NCBI GenBank assembly: GCA_016713135.1
Contig: JADJPR010000002.1
Coordinates: 1 to 64,000 of the forward strand
DNA: 64,000 nucleotides
Direction: 5' to 3'
Source of the DNA: Rhodanobacteraceae bacterium
GTDB taxonomy: Bacteria > Pseudomonadota > Gammaproteobacteria > Xanthomonadales > SZUA-5
The translations under genes and the position numbers were made by a program. Below are positions 1-8,832 of this stretch, in pieces (the first letter of the stretch is position 1; each line of letters begins with the position of its first letter). The notes beneath the pieces were generated by a model. That model did no database searches. It had not been told where the DNA came from and saw only the letters and a program-made list of their open reading frames with translations.

Positions 1-332
1 TGATCACAGCCGCGCGGGCGGACCGGCCGTCCTTTGGCTGCGGCGCCGAAGCGGACATCACCTATTTCGGCCATGCATTCCTGACCGAGGCGCTGAACCA
101 GACTACCTCGCTCACCGGCGCCTTCGAACTCGCGCGCGAGCGGGTGGGAGAAATGGAAAAGGCAGAGGATTTCGAGCCTTCCGAGCCACAGATGGCACTC
201 GGCGCGCTGATGGCGCAGAAACTGCGCGACTGGAGCGCGCGCCTACCCGAAACCAAGAAGGTCGTGTTCCAACCCGCCACCAGGCCTGCCGCACACGCCT
301 GTGGCCCGGGAACCCAGCAACCCTGCGAGTGA
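1..332 (+). CDS. C13-family (legumain-like) peptidase, C-terminal fragment
   Basis: The reading frame is open from the left edge (first full codon at base 3) to a TGA at 330-332, giving the last 109 residues of a longer protein. The start of the visible part (RPSFGCGAEADITYFGHAFL) resembles the C-terminal part of bacterial C13 cysteine peptidases found in Xanthomonadales. The catalytic His and Cys would lie upstream of the window, so activity cannot be judged. The last 30 or so residues are Pro/Ala-rich and look unstructured. The family call is from recognition of the motif only. Confidence 0.6.
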   Translation, partial: ITAARADRPSFGCGAEADITYFGHAFLTEALNQTTSLTGAFELARERVGEMEKAEDFEPSEPQMALGALMAQKLRDWSARLPETKKVVFQPATRPAAHACGPGTQQPCE

Positions 333-503
333 GTTGCTCACTGCAGGGTCCGGCCCGCAAAACCGGGCGTTGCTGGTTAGGCCGGTGTAGCGCGCAGCGC
401 TTCACCGGCAGAGAGCCGCAGAGGTGCTGCGCGGCACTACGGCCTACGCACCCACAGATCCCGTTTCTGCCTGACCTGCCCGCAACCCGGCAGGTGCAGT
501 CAT

Positions 504-812
504 TCAGATCTCGAGCGCAGCCCGCGCACCCGCCAGTCGGCCGGTGAGATCGCGCGACAACCCGACCAGCACGCTGGTGCCGGCGCCGGCATCGATCGCA
601 TGCACCAGCTCGCGCGCCAACTGCCCGAGATCGTCGAATCCGTACATGCCGGCGGAGCCCGCCAGCTTGTGCGCGAGGTCGCGCAGCGTGCGCAACTGCG
701 GCTCACCTTCACTTGCCAGCGCCTCGCAGGCGGCATCGATGGCTGCAGCCTTGGCCGGAAAGCTGTCGATGTAGCGGCGACGCAGTGCCTCGGGAATCAC
801 TTCATTGGCCAT
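504..812 (-). CDS. HPt domain phosphotransfer protein
   Basis: A 102-residue stand-alone histidine phosphotransfer protein. The HPt signature AHKLAGSAGMYGFDDL puts the phosphorylatable histidine at H48, in an otherwise all-helical sequence. Such proteins carry phosphate between hybrid histidine kinases and response regulators in the cytoplasm. It lies 42 bases downstream of the OmpR-type response regulator on the same strand and is probably co-transcribed with it, so that regulator is the likely partner, though no kinase is adjacent. The ATG at 812 is the only good start. Confidence 0.85.
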   Translation of the reverse strand: MANEVIPEALRRRYIDSFPAKAAAIDAACEALASEGEPQLRTLRDLAHKLAGSAGMYGFDDLGQLARELVHAIDAGAGTSVLVGLSRDLTGRLAGARAALEI

Positions 813-854
813 CGCTTGCCCTCCCGGGCCTGACTGTAGGAAGCCCCGCGCTGC

Positions 855-1541
855 TCAGGCCGCGCGCTCGAGTCGATAACCATGCTGGTACACCGAGATC
901 AGGCGCCAGCCATTGCTGTCGTCGATCTCCAGCTTCTTGCGGATGCGGCTGATGTGCGCGTCCACGGTGCGGGTGGTGATGGTCTGGCTGCGACCCCAGA
1001 CGCGCTCGAGCAGCACGCCACGCTTCACCAGGCGGCCGGCGTTGGCGAACATGTACGCCGCCAGGTCGAATTCCTTGCTGGTCAGCTCGACCTGCTTGCC
1101 ACGCAGGCTGATCATGCGGTGGCCAACATCCACCGTGTAAGGATCGCAGCCCTGCAGCACTTCGGCGGGCTGGATGGCTCCGGCGCGCCGGCCGACGGCC
1201 TGCACGCGCGCGAGCAATTCGCGACGGCGCGGCGGCTTGACCAGGTAGTCGTCGGCGCCGGCCTGCAACGCGGCCACCACATGCTCTTCCGAATCCTGGG
1301 CGGTGATGAACACCACCGGGATGCGTCCAAGGAAACTCTGGCGCACCCAGGTCAGCACATCCATGCCGGAGGACTCGGGCAGCACCCAGTCAAGCAGCAG
1401 CACATCCGGCACATCCCGGTGCAGCGCGCGGGTCATGTCGCCACCGGAACGGTACCAGCGCACATCATGACCTTCCTCGGTCAGCCAATGGCTGATCATC
1501 TCAGCCTGGTCCGGATCATCTTCGAGCAGATCGATACGCAT
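855..1541 (-). CDS. OmpR/PhoB-family two-component response regulator
   Basis: A 228-residue response regulator. The receiver domain occupies residues 1-120, with acidic residues at 7-9 and the phosphoacceptor D51 (LLLDWVLPESSG). The winged-helix DNA-binding domain occupies residues 130-225 (ELTSKEFDLAAYMF, then RTVDAHISRIRKKLE). I chose the ATG at 1541 because GGGAG lies 7-8 bases upstream; the frame is open 26 codons further but without support. It presumably acts as a phosphorylation-dependent transcription factor. The neighbouring HPt gene suggests input through a phosphorelay, and no cognate kinase is visible nearby. Confidence 0.88.
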   Translation of the reverse strand: MRIDLLEDDPDQAEMISHWLTEEGHDVRWYRSGGDMTRALHRDVPDVLLLDWVLPESSGMDVLTWVRQSFLGRIPVVFITAQDSEEHVVAALQAGADDYLVKPPRRRELLARVQAVGRRAGAIQPAEVLQGCDPYTVDVGHRMISLRGKQVELTSKEFDLAAYMFANAGRLVKRGVLLERVWGRSQTITTRTVDAHISRIRKKLEIDDSNGWRLISVYQHGYRLERAA

Positions 1542-1636
1542 TCTGGTAGCTCCCGTCGCTTCGCGCGCTTCTGACTGTAGCCGATTGTTGCAATTGTATC
1601 CGAACAGGTACGGCACCAAGCTAGTTCAAACGACTA

Positions 1637-2093
1637 AACAACCACCAGCTGAAGCTGGTGGGTTTGTCTTGCGGACTGAAAGTCCGGATACGCGTCGCCT
1701 GAACGACGCGTCCTACTCAGGCTCCATCTTGAAGTCACCGGTTGGTAAGGATGCTCCGACTGCTTGATCATCTCTTCCGTCATCTGCCCACGTCGCGCAA
1801 AAACCCTCGGCCCAGAAGTGCCGACCCCAGTACGCTTCTTCAGTGCGGAAATTCTTCAAACTGGCTCGCGTCTCCTTTGATCCGCTGATCTCGCTCGGCG
1901 CCATTCGGCGGCGCGCTCACCAGAATGTGCACGTGATCCTGGCTCACCACCCCTCACTATCCGTATCTCAATCAACTGCCAAATAATTTGTACCCAAAAG
2001 TGGCTGGCACCGGGGCCCTATCCAGCGCCCTCCTCACACGGCGATCTTCGCAGCTAAAGCTGACCGGCTAAAGCCGGTGGTTTAAACCTTGTG
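1637..2093 (-). mobile_element. Degenerate IS200/IS605-family element
   Basis: The segment is bounded by hairpin clusters like those recognised by Y1 transposases. At one end are three stem-loops (1642-1661, 9-bp arms; 1672-1686, 6-bp arms with a GAA loop; 1690-1711, 8-bp arms). At the other are two (2051-2062; 2063-2078, 7-bp arms) followed by GGTTTAAAC. Between them is a frameshifted tnpA on the minus strand. No tnpB is seen. The element sits just past the 3' end of the manC operon and is probably immobile. Confidence 0.7.
1713..1962 (-). pseudogene. IS200-type Y1 transposase (tnpA) remnant
   Basis: Translation of the minus strand gives pieces of an IS200/IS605 TnpA in different frames. 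The HUH metal-binding motif appears as DHVHILVSAPPNGAE (about 1918-1945), YWGRHFWAEGF lies in a second frame (about 1815-1850), and a VGQMTEEMIKQ-like stretch in a third. At least two frameshifts separate them and the N-terminus and the catalytic-tyrosine region are incomplete, so no active transposase can be made. It is related to the TnpA/RAYT group often linked with REP sequences. Confidence 0.7.
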
Positions 2094-2101
2094 ATCGACA
2101 A

Positions 2102-3514
2102 TTACACGCGTCCGTAGCGGTCCTCGTATCGAACGATGTCGTCTTCGCCGAAATAGTCGCCGCACTGGACTTCGATCAAGTGCAGGTCCTCATCGGTGTC
2201 GTTTTCCAACCGATGCAGGGTCTGCAGCGGAATATGGATCGATTCGTTGCGCCGGAGCAAGAATTCGCGCTCGCCGACGCGCACCTTGGCGGTTCCGGAG
2301 ACCACGGTCCAGTGCTCGCTGCGACGATAATGCATCTGCAGCGAGAGCACCTGCCCGGGCTTGACGGTCAGGCGCTTGACCTTGCAGTCGGGCGCATCCT
2401 CGATCACGGAGTAACTGCCCCAGGGCCGGTGCACGGTGGAATGCACATTGGCCACTTCATTGCGCTGCGAGCGCAACTCGTCGACCACCTGCTTGACCGC
2501 CTGCGCCTTGTTGCGGGTGCTGACCAGCACGGCATCGCCGGTGTCGACGATGACCAGGTCGTCCACGCCCACCGCAGCCACCAGGCGGCCTTTCGATTGC
2601 ACATAACAATTGCGACTGTCGACCAGCACCGCCGGACCCTGCGTGCGGTTGCCGTCCGCGTCGCCGGGATCGAGTTCGCTGATCGCCTTCCACGAGCCGA
2701 TGTCGTTCCAGTCGAAGCTGGCGGGAACCACCGCACGGCGCGTGGCTCTCTCCATCACCGCGTAGTCCACCGAGATGTCCGGCAGCGCCGCGAAGCTGTC
2801 GCGATCGAACTCGATCGGCATCGCGTCGGCGTCGACCCTGGCATAGCACGCGCGCGCGGCGGCCAGCAGCGCCGGACAGGTCTGCGCCATGCTCTCCAGC
2901 AGCGCACCGGCGGCGAAGCAGAACATGCCGGAGTTCCACAGGTAATCGCCGCTGGCCACATAGGCAGCGGCGGTGTCGACGTCGGGCTTCTCGACGAAGG
3001 CCTCGATGCTGCGGCCGTGCGTCAATGCCTCGCCGGCGCGGATGTAGCCGAAGCCCGTCTCAGGCCGGCTCGGCACGATGCCGAAGGTGACCAGGTAGCC
3101 ATCCGCCGCCAGTTCGCGTGCCTGGCGCACGGCCTGGGCGTAGCCTTCGAGGTCACGGATCAGGTGATCCGCCGGTAGCACCAGCATCTGCGCGTCCGGG
3201 CCGTGGCGATGCTCGATGTCGAGCGCGGCCATCGCCAGCGCCGGCGCGGTGTTGCGACCAACGGGTTCGAGCAGGAAGCGCGCGTCCGGATCGGCCAGCA
3301 GGCCGCGGTACTCGTCGCGGGTGATGAAGAAATGGTCGCGCGCGGTGACCGTGATCACCTCCTCGCCCACCGCCACCGCCTGCGCGCGCTTGAGGGTCTT
3401 CACCAGCAGCGACTCGCCGTCGCCCATCTGCATGAAGGGCTTGGGGTAAGCCTTGCGCGACACCGGCCAAAGGCGGGTGCCGGCGCCGCCGGAAAGAATC
3501 ACGGGAATCAGCAT
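2102..3514 (-). CDS. manC: Mannose-1-phosphate guanylyltransferase / mannose-6-phosphate isomerase
   Basis: A 470-residue bifunctional enzyme (ManC/AlgA/XanB type) that makes GDP-mannose from mannose-1-phosphate and GTP and isomerises fructose-6-phosphate to mannose-6-phosphate. Residues 1-340 hold the nucleotidyltransferase domain, with GGAGTRLWPVSR near the N-terminus followed by YPKPF, and FVEKPD near residue 153. The C-terminal cupin isomerase domain carries LSLQMHYRRSEHW and the IHIPLQTLHRLEN metal-site region. The ATG at 3512-3514 overlaps the rfbD stop by 7 bases. It is the last gene of the sugar-nucleotide operon. In xanthomonads xanA normally follows; here an IS ruin does. Confidence 0.95.
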   Translation of the reverse strand: MLIPVILSGGAGTRLWPVSRKAYPKPFMQMGDGESLLVKTLKRAQAVAVGEEVITVTARDHFFITRDEYRGLLADPDARFLLEPVGRNTAPALAMAALDIEHRHGPDAQMLVLPADHLIRDLEGYAQAVRQARELAADGYLVTFGIVPSRPETGFGYIRAGEALTHGRSIEAFVEKPDVDTAAAYVASGDYLWNSGMFCFAAGALLESMAQTCPALLAAARACYARVDADAMPIEFDRDSFAALPDISVDYAVMERATRRAVVPASFDWNDIGSWKAISELDPGDADGNRTQGPAVLVDSRNCYVQSKGRLVAAVGVDDLVIVDTGDAVLVSTRNKAQAVKQVVDELRSQRNEVANVHSTVHRPWGSYSVIEDAPDCKVKRLTVKPGQVLSLQMHYRRSEHWTVVSGTAKVRVGEREFLLRRNESIHIPLQTLHRLENDTDEDLHLIEVQCGDYFGEDDIVRYEDRYGRV

Positions 3515-4470
3515 GTGCGCACCTCGAATCCGGCTCCAGCGAGCGATTTGCGCGCCTCGGAGAGTTCCAGCAGCGTGTGCTGCAGTCCGACGGTCCAGTC
3601 GGGCGGGATGATCTGGAACTGGGTGCGCAGACGCCCGGTATCAAGCACCGAGTATGCCGGACGCGGTGCCTTCGCCGCGTATTCGCCGCTGGTGATCGCA
3701 CGCACCGGCGTGGCGCGAGCGAGCAGGCCGAGTGCATGGGCACGCGCGATGATGTCGCGGGCGAAACCGCACCAGCTGACCTGCCCGGCGCTCGCGACGT
3801 GGCAGATGCCCTCGATCTGCGCGCGCTGCACCGGGTCCGCGGCCAGCCAGCGGCGGACCAGCACGGCACTGGTGTCGGCGAGGAAACGCGCGGTGGTCGG
3901 GCAGCCGACCTGGTCGTCGACCACGGTCAGCTCGTCGCGTTGCGCTGCCACCCGCAGCATCGTCAGCAGGAAGTTCTTGCCTCGCGCGGCGTATACCCAG
4001 GCGGTACGCAGCAGCAGGAAGGCGCAGCCGGAGGCCGCCAGCGCCTGCTCACCGGCGAGCTTGCTGCGGCCATATACGCTGCGCGGCGCGGTGGCGTGGT
4101 CTTCGCGGTAGGGCGCAGTGCCTCGGCCATCGAACACATAGTCGGTGGAGTAGTGCAGCACCAGCGCATTGCAGCGACGGGCGGCCTGACCCAGGGCGAC
4201 CAGCGCCAGGTGGTTGATGCGGTCGGCCAGCTCCGGTTCGTCCTCTGCCTGGTCGACCGCGGTATAGGCGGCCGCGTTGACGATGACGTCGGGCGCCAGC
4301 GCGATCACCCGCTCGGCCAGTCCAAGCGGGTCGCCGATATCGATCGCCAGCGCGACTCCCAGCGCTGGATCGGCCACTCGGTCTGCGGTAAGCACCTGGC
4401 CGACGCCGGCAAGCGTGCGCGTCAGCTCAAAACCCACTTGCCCGGCGGCGCCGAGGATCAGGATCCGCAT
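3508..4470 (-). CDS. rfbD: dTDP-4-dehydrorhamnose reductase
   Basis: A 320-residue NADPH-dependent reductase that completes dTDP-L-rhamnose synthesis. The N-terminus has the Rossmann motif GAAGQVGFEL, HYSTDYVFDG lies in the middle, and the catalytic YxxxK appears as YGRSKLAGEQ. It overlaps manC by 7 bases and ends 3 bases from rfbC upstream, as expected in a translationally coupled rmlB-A-C-D operon. Rhamnose is a precursor for O-antigen or exopolysaccharide in the cell envelope. Confidence 0.95.
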   Translation of the reverse strand: MRILILGAAGQVGFELTRTLAGVGQVLTADRVADPALGVALAIDIGDPLGLAERVIALAPDVIVNAAAYTAVDQAEDEPELADRINHLALVALGQAARRCNALVLHYSTDYVFDGRGTAPYREDHATAPRSVYGRSKLAGEQALAASGCAFLLLRTAWVYAARGKNFLLTMLRVAAQRDELTVVDDQVGCPTTARFLADTSAVLVRRWLAADPVQRAQIEGICHVASAGQVSWCGFARDIIARAHALGLLARATPVRAITSGEYAAKAPRPAYSVLDTGRLRTQFQIIPPDWTVGLQHTLLELSEARKSLAGAGFEVRTC

Positions 4471-4473
4471 CGT

Positions 4474-5025
4474 TCAGCTCCCCGGCAAGAGATCGGGTGG
4501 CACGTCACGCAGACGCGGCGCACTGCGGTCCTTGGCCGAGAGCTGCGGCTCGGCGATGGGCCATTCCACGCCAATGTCCGGGTCGTTCCAGGCCACCGAG
4601 CGGTCGCAGCTGGGGTCGTACAGTTCGGTGACCAGATAGGAGAAGGTGGCGTATTCGCTGGTCACCTGGAAGCCGTGCAGGCAACCAGGCGGGACGTAGA
4701 TCATGCGGTGATTGTCGGCGGAGAGTTCCACCCCGAACCACTGCCCGAATGTGGGTGAGCCGCGACGCACATCGACCGCCACGTCATACACGCTGCCCTC
4801 AACCACCCAGACCAGCTTGCCCTGGGGCTTCGGCCACTGGTGATGCAGTCCGCGCAACACGCCGCGCGCCGAGCGCGAGGTGTTTGCCTGCGGAAAATCG
4901 GTGGGCAGGCCGGCGGCGGCGAAGCGCGCGCGGTTGTAGGCCTCGAAGAAGTAGCCGCGGCTGTCGCCGTGCACCGCCGGCTCGATCACGACCACACCAG
5001 ACAGATTGGATTCGACCAGCTTCAC
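4474..5025 (-). CDS. rfbC: dTDP-4-dehydrorhamnose 3,5-epimerase
   Basis: A 183-residue cupin-fold epimerase acting on dTDP-4-keto-6-deoxyglucose. GVLRGLHHQWP carries the catalytic histidine and GKLVWVVEGSVYDVAVDVR follows, with Y and D residues typical of RmlC. YVPPGCLHGFQV is also conserved. I place the start at the GTG at 5023-5025, which overlaps the rfbA stop in a GTGA arrangement. The frame continues far upstream, but that part is out-of-frame rfbA sequence. Residue 1 onward (KLVESNLSGVVVIEP) matches the normal family start. Confidence 0.93.
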   Translation of the reverse strand: MKLVESNLSGVVVIEPAVHGDSRGYFFEAYNRARFAAAGLPTDFPQANTSRSARGVLRGLHHQWPKPQGKLVWVVEGSVYDVAVDVRRGSPTFGQWFGVELSADNHRMIYVPPGCLHGFQVTSEYATFSYLVTELYDPSCDRSVAWNDPDIGVEWPIAEPQLSAKDRSAPRLRDVPPDLLPGS

Positions 5026-5906
5026 GCTTTCACCAGCCCGCGCAAGTACGCGCCGTAGCCGCTCTTGGCCAGCGGCGCCGCCAGCGCGAGCAGTTTCTCG
5101 CCGTCGATCCAGCCCTGCTCGAAGGCGATCTCCTCGGGGCAGGCAATCTTCAGCCCCTGGCGTTCCTCGATGGTCTGGATGAAATTGCCGGCCTGGATCA
5201 GCGAATCGTGGGTACCGGTGTCGAGCCAGGCATAACCGCGGCCCATGCGCTCCACCTGCAGGCTGCCATCGTGCAGGTAGCAACGGTTGAGATCGGTGAT
5301 TTCCAGTTCGCCGCGCGGCGAGGGCTTGAGCGCGGCGGCGTAGTCGCAGGCGCGGCTGTCGTAGAAATACAGACCGGTGACTGCGTAGTTGGACTTGGGC
5401 TGCGCCGGTTTTTCCTCGATCGACAGCACCCGCCCATCCGCGCCGAACTCGGCGACGCCGTAGCGCTCCGGATCACGCACCCAGTAGCCGAACACGGTGG
5501 CGCCCTGCACCCTGGCGTCGGCGCGCGCGAGCATCTGCGACAGGCCCTGGCCGTAGAAGATGTTGTCGCCCAGGACCAGGCAGGACGGCCTGCCGGCGAT
5601 GAACTGGCGGCCGATCAGGAAGGCCTCGGCCAGGCCGTTCGGCTCCGGCTGCACTGCGTATTCGATGGACAGGCCCCACTGCGAGCCGTCGCCCAGCAGG
5701 CGCTGGAACAGGGCCTGCTCATGCGGCGTGTTGATGACCAGGATCTTGCGAATCCCCGCCAGCATCAGCACCGACAGTGGGTAATAGATCATCGGCTTGT
5801 CGTACACCGGCAGCAGCTGCTTGCTGACCGCGATGGTCAGCGGGTGCAGCCGGGTGCCGGCGCCTCCGGCGAGGATGATGCCGACGCGTTCGGTCGTTGC
5901 GCTCAT
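5022..5906 (-). CDS. rfbA: Glucose-1-phosphate thymidylyltransferase
   Basis: A 294-residue RmlA that joins dTTP and glucose-1-phosphate to give dTDP-glucose, the first step of the rhamnose pathway. GIILAGGAGTRLHPLT is the nucleotide-binding loop, with VYDKPMIYYPL, LGDNIFYGQG and IEEKPAQPKSNYAVTGLYFYD following in normal order. I chose ATG 5906 (MSATTERVG), one base past the rfbB stop; an upstream in-frame start at 5933 lies inside rfbB. Length matches the short RmlA form. Confidence 0.94.
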   Translation of the reverse strand: MSATTERVGIILAGGAGTRLHPLTIAVSKQLLPVYDKPMIYYPLSVLMLAGIRKILVINTPHEQALFQRLLGDGSQWGLSIEYAVQPEPNGLAEAFLIGRQFIAGRPSCLVLGDNIFYGQGLSQMLARADARVQGATVFGYWVRDPERYGVAEFGADGRVLSIEEKPAQPKSNYAVTGLYFYDSRACDYAAALKPSPRGELEITDLNRCYLHDGSLQVERMGRGYAWLDTGTHDSLIQAGNFIQTIEERQGLKIACPEEIAFEQGWIDGEKLLALAAPLAKSGYGAYLRGLVKA

Positions 5907-5907
5907 C

Positions 5908-6971
5908 TCAGGCCACCAGTCCCAGGCGTTCACCGCGATAGCTGCCGTCGCGAATGTGGGCGCACCAGTCCTGGTTGGCGAGGTACCAGTCGATGGTGCG
6001 TGCGATGCCGCTCTCGAAGCTCTCGGCCGGCTTCCAGCCCAGTTTCGCGCTGCAGCTTGCTGGCGTCGATCGCGTAGCGGCGGTCATGGCCCGGGCGGTC
6101 GGCGACGAAGGTGATCAGTTCGCGCCGGCTGCGCCCGTCGGCCAGCGGCCGGCGCGCGTCGAGCAGGTCGCAGATCCGGTGCACCACTTCGATGTTCTCG
6201 CGTTCGGCGTCGCCGCCGACATTGTAGACCTCGCTGGGACGACCGCCCTCGAGCACCGCGCGGATCGCGGCGCAATGGTCGCCCACGTAGAGCCAGTCGC
6301 GCACATTGCGACCATCGCCGTAGACCGGCAAAGGCTGCCCGGTCAGCGCCTTCTGGATCATCAGCGGGATCAGCTTTTCCGGGAACTGCCAGCGGCCCGT
6401 AGTTGTTCGAGCAGTTGGTGGTCAGCACCGGCAGGCCGTAGGTGTGATGCCAGGCGCGCACCAGGTGGTCCGAAGCCGCCTTGCTCGCCGAGTACGGCGA
6501 GTTCGGCGCATACGGGGTGGTCTCGCTGAACTTGCCCTCCGGCCCGAGCGAGCCGTAGACCTCGTCGGTGGACACGTGCAGGAAGCGGAAATCCGCCTTC
6601 GCCGCGGCGTCGAGCGTGCGCCAGTAGTCCAACGCGCTCTGCAGCAGCCCGAGCGTGCCGACCACATTGGTCTGCACGAAGGCAGCCGGGCCTTCGATCG
6701 AGCGGTCGACGTGGCTCTCGGCCGCGAAATTGACGATCGCGCAGGGCTGGTGCTCGGCGAGCAGGCGCGCGACCACTTCGCGATCGCCGATGTCGCCACG
6801 CACGAACACGTGGTCAGGATTGCCCGCGACCTCCGCCAGCGATTCCTGGTTGCCGGCGTAGGTCAGCGCATCCAGGTTGACGATGCGCACGCCGCCGCGC
6901 GCAAGCGTGGCCAGCACGAAATTGGCGCCGATGAAACCGGCACCGCCGGTGACCAGCCAGGTTTTCTGCAT
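5908..6971 (-). pseudogene. rfbB: dTDP-glucose 4,6-dehydratase, interrupted by two 1-base frameshifts
   Basis: The gene makes dTDP-4-keto-6-deoxyglucose. The N-terminal part from ATG 6971 is normal (WLVTGGAGFIGANF, HVSTDEVYGSLG). After NCSNNYG the frame is lost at about 6392, where removing one base restores WQFPEKLIPLMIQKAL. A second extra base in an AAA run at 6043-6045 is needed to restore LGWKPAESFESGIARTIDWYL. With both corrected the protein has 353 residues, the usual RmlB length, ending at the TGA at 5908-5910 directly before rfbA. Both errors are single-base insertions in otherwise well-kept sequence, so sequencing error is at least as likely as a dead gene. Confidence 0.85.
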
Positions 6972-7146
6972 GGTTGACCTGTCGCTTGGGGAAGGGCACG
7001 GCGAGCGGTCCGCAGACCCGCGCCATGGTCGCTCCGACCCTGGCCCGTGCGCAAAGTTCGCGAGGATAGCGCGGTTGGCCCGACATGCGCCGCTCGCGGG
7101 CCTCGCTGAGCGCGCAGGCCTCTCGATCCAGAGAAGCTGATCATTG

Positions 7147-7321
7147 GTCCGCAAAGGACGCAAAGGACGCAAAGAAAAGCTGGAGAGCATCTTCATGGCG
7201 CGGATCGCCAGCAAGCTGCCGCCCCTGACCTACCGGCCCTTCCGGCGCCGATGACCTCCCTCTTGCCCTTTGCTTCCCTTTGCCTCGCTTCCCTTTGCGT
7301 CCTTTGCGTCCTTTGCGGACA
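7147..7321. repeat. Inverted repeat with 9-bp tandem arms (GGACGCAAA family)
   Basis: The left arm (7147-7180) has repeated GCAAAGGAC units ending in AAAAGC. The right arm (7288-7321) is its near-perfect reverse complement. The core holds nothing recognisable. It fills most of the 382-base gap between nadV and rfbB, and nothing else is evident in that gap. A long stem could form at the 3' end of the nadV transcript. It resembles in design the elements near 36.9, 37.7 and 50.2 kb. Confidence 0.75.
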
Positions 7322-7353
7322 CAAGATCTTTTCCCATCAAAACCTCGCAGCAC

Positions 7354-8778
7354 TCACAGCCGCGCCGCAGCCGCTCGCGCGCGGATCTCGCTGAAGCGCT
7401 GGTCGACCACCAGGCGTCCGTCCTCCCAGACGGTCTGCAGCGCGTCCGAATAGCCCTCGGGATAGGGCATTTCCGCCAGCGAAGCGGCAGCAGCCGGGAG
7501 TGTCAGCGTGCGCCAGGCGCCGGATTGCGGGTGGTGGGCCAGGGTCATGCGCCCGCGCTTGCTCTGCTTGCCCTTGTCGGTGACGGGGTCCTTGTAGACG
7601 TCGATCCAGTGCCCGTCGATGCGCGCCGCAGAGCACTTGAGCGCGAACTTCTGGGTGTCGCGGTTGAGCTGCTGCAGCAGCGCGCCGCCCATGCCGAAGG
7701 CCAGGTTGTCGGTGGCGTAGCCGGCGCTGGTCACCCGCTCGAGGATCGCGCGGATGCTGGTCGGGTTGATACCGTCGCCCTGGATCACGCGCACGTGGTT
7801 GAGCACCCGGTAGCCCTTGCGGTTGAGGCTGTGGCCGAAGGCTTCGTCGAGCAGTTCCAGGCACTGGTGGACCACCGCGACCGGGTCGCCCGAGTCCGGA
7901 CGGATCACCACCGTCGCGCCGGAGCGGATCACCTCCTCGCGCAGCGTGCGGCCCCAGTGCTCGCGGATCGCATGGAAGATGTCGTAGCTGTCGGAGACCA
8001 CCGCGACGATCGCGCCCGGCTTGGCGAACTGCCGCAGCATGTTGCGGTAGGCGTCGGCTTCGTGCTCGCGGCCCCAGGAAGTGATCGTGCTGTGCTCGGC
8101 AGCGGGGATCGAAAAGCCGGCCATGGCCTCGCCGTAATGCGCGCGCGCCGCGAGTACCCCGGAGATGGTGTCGGTGCCCATGAAATTGACCAGGTGCGCC
8201 GCACCGCCGAGCGCCGCCGATTCCGCGCTGGAGACCCCGCGCGCGCCGAAATCGTGCAGCTTGAACGGCAACTGGCCTTCCGGATCGTCGCTGGTGCGCT
8301 CAAGGAACTGGCGGATGGTCTGCCGCGCGTGCCAGCTGATCGTGGCCACCGTGACCGGGTACCACAGCCGCAGCAGCAGGGTCTCGATGTACGAGGGCAC
8401 CCAGAAGGCCGCCGGATCGGTGGACTCGATGGTCACCAGCGCCTGGTGGGTCGGCACCACGCTGCCCTCGGGCACCGCGCGGATGCGCAGCGGCAGGCGG
8501 CCGGCGTGGGCATCGACCACGTAGCGCCAACCGGACTCGTTGAAGGGCTCGCCGTGCGCGGCGAAGAACTCGCGCGCCTCATCGACGTCGGCATGGCTGA
8601 CCGGCTTGCCGAGGTATTCCTTGAGGATCGCCTGCAGGCCGAAGAACAGCGTGCGGTCGTACACGCCGCCGCGGGACTCGACGTAGAAAAACGTGGCATC
8701 GGTGCCCGGCGGGTACTGCAGCCAGTGGCTGGCCTTGTAGCTGTCGGTATTCAGCAGCAGGTTGTTGAGGCATTGCAT
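7354..8778 (-). CDS. nadV: Nicotinamide phosphoribosyltransferase (NadV/NAMPT family)
   Basis: A 474-residue enzyme expected to convert nicotinamide and PRPP to nicotinamide mononucleotide. Family landmarks are LLNTDSYKASHW at the N-terminus, FHDFG-type KLHDFGARG, the catalytic-site AAEHSTITSWGREHE (His near residue 234), VVSDSYDIFHAI, VIRPDSGDP for the phosphate site, and AFGMGGALLQQLNRDT near the C-terminus. Length is as in NAMPT. It lies 54 bases downstream of the NMN adenylyltransferase gene on the same strand, so the two form a complete two-step salvage route to NAD. Confidence 0.9.
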   Translation of the reverse strand: MQCLNNLLLNTDSYKASHWLQYPPGTDATFFYVESRGGVYDRTLFFGLQAILKEYLGKPVSHADVDEAREFFAAHGEPFNESGWRYVVDAHAGRLPLRIRAVPEGSVVPTHQALVTIESTDPAAFWVPSYIETLLLRLWYPVTVATISWHARQTIRQFLERTSDDPEGQLPFKLHDFGARGVSSAESAALGGAAHLVNFMGTDTISGVLAARAHYGEAMAGFSIPAAEHSTITSWGREHEADAYRNMLRQFAKPGAIVAVVSDSYDIFHAIREHWGRTLREEVIRSGATVVIRPDSGDPVAVVHQCLELLDEAFGHSLNRKGYRVLNHVRVIQGDGINPTSIRAILERVTSAGYATDNLAFGMGGALLQQLNRDTQKFALKCSAARIDGHWIDVYKDPVTDKGKQSKRGRMTLAHHPQSGAWRTLTLPAAAASLAEMPYPEGYSDALQTVWEDGRLVVDQRFSEIRARAAAARL

Positions 8779-8832
8779 GACGGAAGCTCCTTCGCGTCGG
8801 TGGTCCGGCGGTCTCTCCGCCGGAGGGATTCG

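Noticed and set aside
855..1619. Longer response regulator starting at 1619
   Set aside because: The extra 26 residues are not family-like and the ATG at 1541 has a good ribosome-binding site.
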